From NCBI GenBank assembly GCA_014773175.1, contig VXCM01003183.1:1-64000 (forward strand): DNA of 64,000 nt. Direction: 5' to 3'. Shown here in pieces: positions 60,471 to 64,000 of this stretch. The position numbers and the translations under genes are program-made. The notes below the pieces were generated by a model, which was given only the letters and a program-made list of their open reading frames with translations, did no database searches and had not been told where the DNA came from. This DNA is from Lucifuga dentata. Its lineage: Eukaryota; Chordata; Actinopteri; Ophidiiformes; Bythitidae. Position 1 is the stretch's first letter. Every line of letters begins with the position of its first letter.

Positions 60471-61109
60471 ATTATGGTTATGTCACATCAGGTTGGTCCT
60501 GCCTCTGACCCTGAAACTACAACTTTTAATTAAATTGTGCAGGTGTTTTATGTAAGAAATAATGTGTCGTAGGAAAATTATGGATGCTGATCTTTTTGCT
60601 GCAGCTAACCAATACAGCAAGTAAAGGAGAATCTTCCTTTGGGAAAGAGATAGGAGACAGACTACGATAAAATAGTGACCTTGCAGCATGCAGATGTTCA
60701 TTTAATAACAGTAATCTGGCCAAAGTTAAAGTCTCACCTAAGAGGGTCTTTGTCAACCACCAAATACTTTTGACACATTGCATGACAAAAATTGCAGAAA
60801 AGTTTTACTTTCTGCTTATTAAATCAATCTCACTACAGCATAACAAGAAAATTCAGTTGTAAATTTTGTACCAAGCGCACAAAAAAATCCTCCAGATCAT
60901 ATCTCCTGTGGAACCTGCATAAAAAGCCTCACGACACTAAATTACAATCGCCTACTTTGAAGAAAAATAAGAGATGAGCAAGATGTTTTTGACTCAAAAA
61001 CTCAGAACACAGGAAAACAATCAATAAAGGTAGCTTTAAACCACTAGTTGTTCATCCAACTTGACTATCACTTGCTGTCACATGCAGATTTACAGTACAA
61101 TACAGTAGT
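60471..61109. other. Intergenic, no gene seen
   Basis: Nothing recognised. Confidence 0.55.
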
Positions 61110-61291
61110 ACGGTAAACATGTTCTTTTGCACTGTTCTCTGTCTGTGCTGTTTGTCTTGTTACTACACTTCTCGTCTATGTGCACTATGCTAAATGTAGC
61201 ACCAGGAGATCCTGGAGAAACAGCATTTCATCACACCTGTGTACTTGTACTGTATATGGATGGTTTGACAATAAAGCTGATTGACTGATTT
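61110..61291 (+). repeat. LINE CR1/L2-like 3' tail
   Basis: TTGCACTGTTCTCTGTCTGTG, GGAGAAACAGCATTTCATCA, ACTGTATATGGATGG and finally GACAATAAAGCTGATTGACTG. This is the usual 3' UTR layout of fish CR1/L2-like LINEs. No coding part is kept. Confidence 0.6.
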
Positions 61292-61728
61292 AAGAACGAC
61301 AAGCTGCATCCTAATGAAAGAGCTCACAGCGAACACAGCCTTCAGTAAACATCTGTTTTGTTTAGTTTATAGTTCTTCATGCAGCATGCTGCAGATGTCA
61401 TGCTAGGCTGATCTGAGCGAGACTGAAAGATAAAGATAAAAAAGTGATAGCATGGGAAGAACCATGTGGAGAGAAATCCCTCCACAAGTTTAGCTCTCAT
61501 GCTTAAAATTCAATAACTGTCATGCTCCTTTGAACGCTTCTGCAGTTATAAAATCATTAATTAAACTTATGTCAAATCCACCCATATAGAACGGTGTGGG
61601 AGTTAAACAGGAATGCAGGTGCTCGCAGCCATCTGCTGTTAACATGCAGATGCCACAGCTGATCAGTCCTAACAGTCGCTCTGTCCACGCAGAGCCACAA
61701 GCAGGTATTTGAACAACAGAGCTGTTTC
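61292..61728. other. Intergenic, no gene seen
   Basis: Nothing recognised. Confidence 0.55.
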
Positions 61729-61952
61729 AAGTCAAGTTTATTTGCAGCCCAATATCATATACAAAAGGACTTTACAGACCCCACACATTAACATTAACAG
61801 TTCCCAACCCAGCCCCAGCTCTCTAAGAAGACGAGAAAAAAACTCCCTAAAAAAATGAAAAAACAATTAAAGAAAAAAATGAAAGAAACCTTGGGAGAGG
61901 CAATTCAAAGAGAGATTCCTCTCCTCGGGTGTGCAACAGGAACCATAGGTGG
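61729..61952 (+). repeat. Common teleost dispersed repeat (CAAGTTTATTTG type)
   Basis: TCAAGTCAAGTTTATTTGCAG, AGGACTTTACAGACC, AAACCTTGGGAGAGGCAATT and GAGATTCCTCTCCTCGGG appear in the order typical of a repeat found in large numbers in fish genomes. Family not assigned. Confidence 0.65.
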
Positions 61953-62868
61953 GGAAGCAGACAAATTACAAAGACCTAAAAGCAATGAGGCAAAATATAC
62001 ATGAAAGATAAAAACAGCAGATAAGAGCCTGGAAACAGGTCAGCGATACAAAGACCATAAAGATCTCCCCATGAAACGTAATCCCAGCTCACACAGAGCA
62101 ATTAGTGGGTTGCAATGTACATCTTCAAATGTCAAACTTACATGGACAAGTAAAAGGTACAAAATGAGACACACTTCTCTACAGGACCAGAGAAATGTTA
62201 TATTGCCTTTAAGTGACATAATCAAATCCTTTAAGTAAAAGTACTAATTTCAAAATAGAAAAATATTCCATTACAAGTTTTCCATTCCCAAATTCTACTG
62301 AAACAACTAAAAGTAAAGTACTCTTTGTGGTTGTTTTCAGAGTGTTGAATTGTATCTGGAAGATGTTAAAGGCTCAGGGCTTCAAATTTTCATTCTTCAC
62401 TTTGCACTGAAAAGATTTCCTGCCAGTGTCCTGAAAATCCCAACATCAGAAGATAATATGAACATGTCAACATTACTTTATCTTACCTAATTTAAATGTT
62501 TCACTGGCAGCATTAGCCTAGCTCATGATTTAGACTGGCAAAATTAATAAGGTTTTATATAAAACTCTGCCTGCAGCTCTAACGTACCTAATGGCTTCAA
62601 ATGCTCTTCTGTAGACTGTTTGTTTGTTTGAATGCGAGATATATGATCAGTCCAACACAAACATGCTACTTGGATGGAGCAGAAAGACTCAGGTAAAGCC
62701 AGGAGAATTTAGAATAAGAGCGTCAGGTAAAGTTGCTCATCATTAGGATTCAGTACAGGTTTATATCAGAGCTGGCATTATTGGCCACATTTCATGGTCT
62801 GAATCTTTTAAATTCCATTTCCTTGCAAGCTAATGGAGGATTGCAGACTACTTAGACACTGATTTCTG

Positions 62869-62870
<2 letters not shown>
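61953..62870. other. Intergenic, one short repeat relative
   Basis: 62223-62330 has CTTTAAGTAAAAGTACTAAT and AAAAGTAAAGTACTC, a decayed relative of the repeat at 34850. Nothing else recognised. Confidence 0.5.

Positions 62871-62933
<63 letters not shown>
62871..62933. repeat. (GT)n microsatellite
   Basis: About 31 perfect GT units. Confidence 0.97.
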
Positions 62934-62934
<1 letters not shown>

Positions 62935-63820
62935 ACATGAGAAAGTAATTATAATCATCCCAATCACACCTTCCTTTGAAAAATGAAAAGGAGCAAAACG
63001 AGTATGAAGCATCTCTCTAAAAGGACGACCAAAACTGCAGTTCTATTTGTTGTTAAAAATGTATTCATGGTGTCTCGGACATCTAAACTGATTCAATGCA
63101 TCCTGCGTTTTATTTACAGATGCCTAAACTTTATCGTAAAGTAGTTTCCTAGATGCCAGGACATCCTTTTGCCAGAGCTGTTGGATGCAGACTGTCACAG
63201 CCTTTGGAGTGATAGCAAAAGCAATTAAAGCAGTCCGTGTGGAAGAACACAGGATTGATTATGCAACCTCTCATCAATAATCCACTCATAGACTCAATGT
63301 TCCCAGTGAAACCCCACAGAGGTCCCTGTGTGGGATTTCCAGAGGCTCACAGACTTATAGTTACACCACCCTGGAGTCCCTTGAGTCAGAATATCTGAGG
63401 TGACTGTGGCACCAAACTACTTTGTTTGCAGTGACACCAATTGGAAGAATGGGGGGACTACCAGCTCTGTGGGTGTGTGAAAGACTGCAACTTCCTGCTG
63501 TATCACACATACTGGTTTCTGCATCAAAACCAAAGATCATTCTCTAAAATTGCTCTCTGGGTTTCCAGTTGTTCAGCGCCACTGTTATTACACTTCCCAT
63601 ACAGAGACTAAGTAGATTGTTACTACTAGAGTCTGACTGGCATATCAGCCGATATTTGCTTGCTCGTTTATGGTATACATGGTTATGTAAAACACTAATT
63701 CCACCTATGTATTGTTAACTTATTCAAAAACAAAAGAAAAAAAAACCCTGATATTTGTATCTACCAAAAAAAAAAAAAAAAAACNAAAAAAAAAAAAAAA
63801 AAAACCACTTTAACTAGGAA
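62934..63820. other. Intergenic, no gene seen
   Basis: No gene. 63750-63804 is an A-run with an N at 63785. Confidence 0.55.
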
Positions 63821-64000
63821 TCTGTCTGTCTGTCTGTGGTACCATTATCTCTAGAACCCGGCACTGTATCAAGTTGATATTTGGCAGGAATATCAACTTG
63901 ATTGATTGCTCAGGATCCAAGGATGTTCAGTGTCGCGTGTGAAGTTGTTTGGATGAATGGTTCTTGAATTGAGCTATGCCTGTAAAAAGTAGTCTGCATG
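63821..64000 (-). repeat. Unclassified dispersed repeat, copy 3 (runs off the window)
   Basis: Reverse-strand copy of 26501-26837, entering at a (TCTG)4 run and continuing past the right edge. It carries a clean 14-bp hairpin, ATCAAGTTGATATT (63868-63881) and AATATCAACTTGAT (63889-63902), which the other two copies do not keep. Confidence 0.8.

Noticed and set aside
1..64000. tRNA or rRNA genes, phage, toxin or defence systems
   Set aside because: None seen on either strand; the content is vertebrate intron and gene-poor flank with transposon remnants.

Overview
This window is vertebrate nuclear DNA, most likely from a teleost fish. It has one recognisable protein-coding exon, spliced and ending in a contactin-associated-protein (CNTNAP) tail. 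It also carries many fish-type transposable element remnants, long CA/GT, AAAT and GGAT microsatellites, and no dense ORFs, operons or bacterial signals. The species cannot be read from the sequence.

Layout. Positions 1-3336 are a tandem array built from a roughly 22-bp unit (two related 11-mers), with 105-bp and 211-bp higher-order periods. It lies in the last intron of the CNTNAP-like gene. The terminal coding exon is at 4346-4542 (+). It encodes the transmembrane segment, the juxtamembrane protein-4.1-type region and a C-terminal EYFI PDZ ligand, and is followed by 3' UTR. Earlier exons lie to the left of the window. From about 5 kb to 64 kb I find no further host exon, so this looks like the gene-poor flank downstream of the CNTNAP gene.

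The flank holds: (i) about 14 copies or fragments of one non-autonomous TTAA-flanked inverted-repeat element (full copies about 500-630 bp, termini TTAAAGGACCATAC...GTATGGTCCTTTAA), in both orientations and at least two subfamilies, including one fold-back copy and one pair sharing a TTAA; (ii) four short hAT-like elements with recognisable 8-bp target duplications (5969, 15912, 18031, 32870); (iii) a broken 3' end of a LINE (35940-37237) that keeps a 204-codon C-terminal ORF with a CCHC motif; (iv) three copies of an unclassified dispersed repeat (26501, 52419, and 63821 to the window end); (v) a TA-flanked inverted-repeat element (23482) and a 759-bp element with inverted ends (45466); (vi) familiar fish repeat tails (L2/CR1-like 3' ends, the AAGTAAAAGTA repeat, the CAAGTTTATTTG repeat).

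Assembly quality affects interpretation. There are 20 single-base Ns. Six of them sit between two copies of the same 62-69 bp sequence and the rest lie in homopolymer runs, which is what unmerged contig overlaps look like. Lengths near these Ns should not be trusted.

No new gene system is evident. The most interesting items are the behaviour of the TTAA element family, the splice-donor-like minisatellite in the CNTNAP intron, and two unexplained strong hairpins (31629-31680 and 56039-56094).
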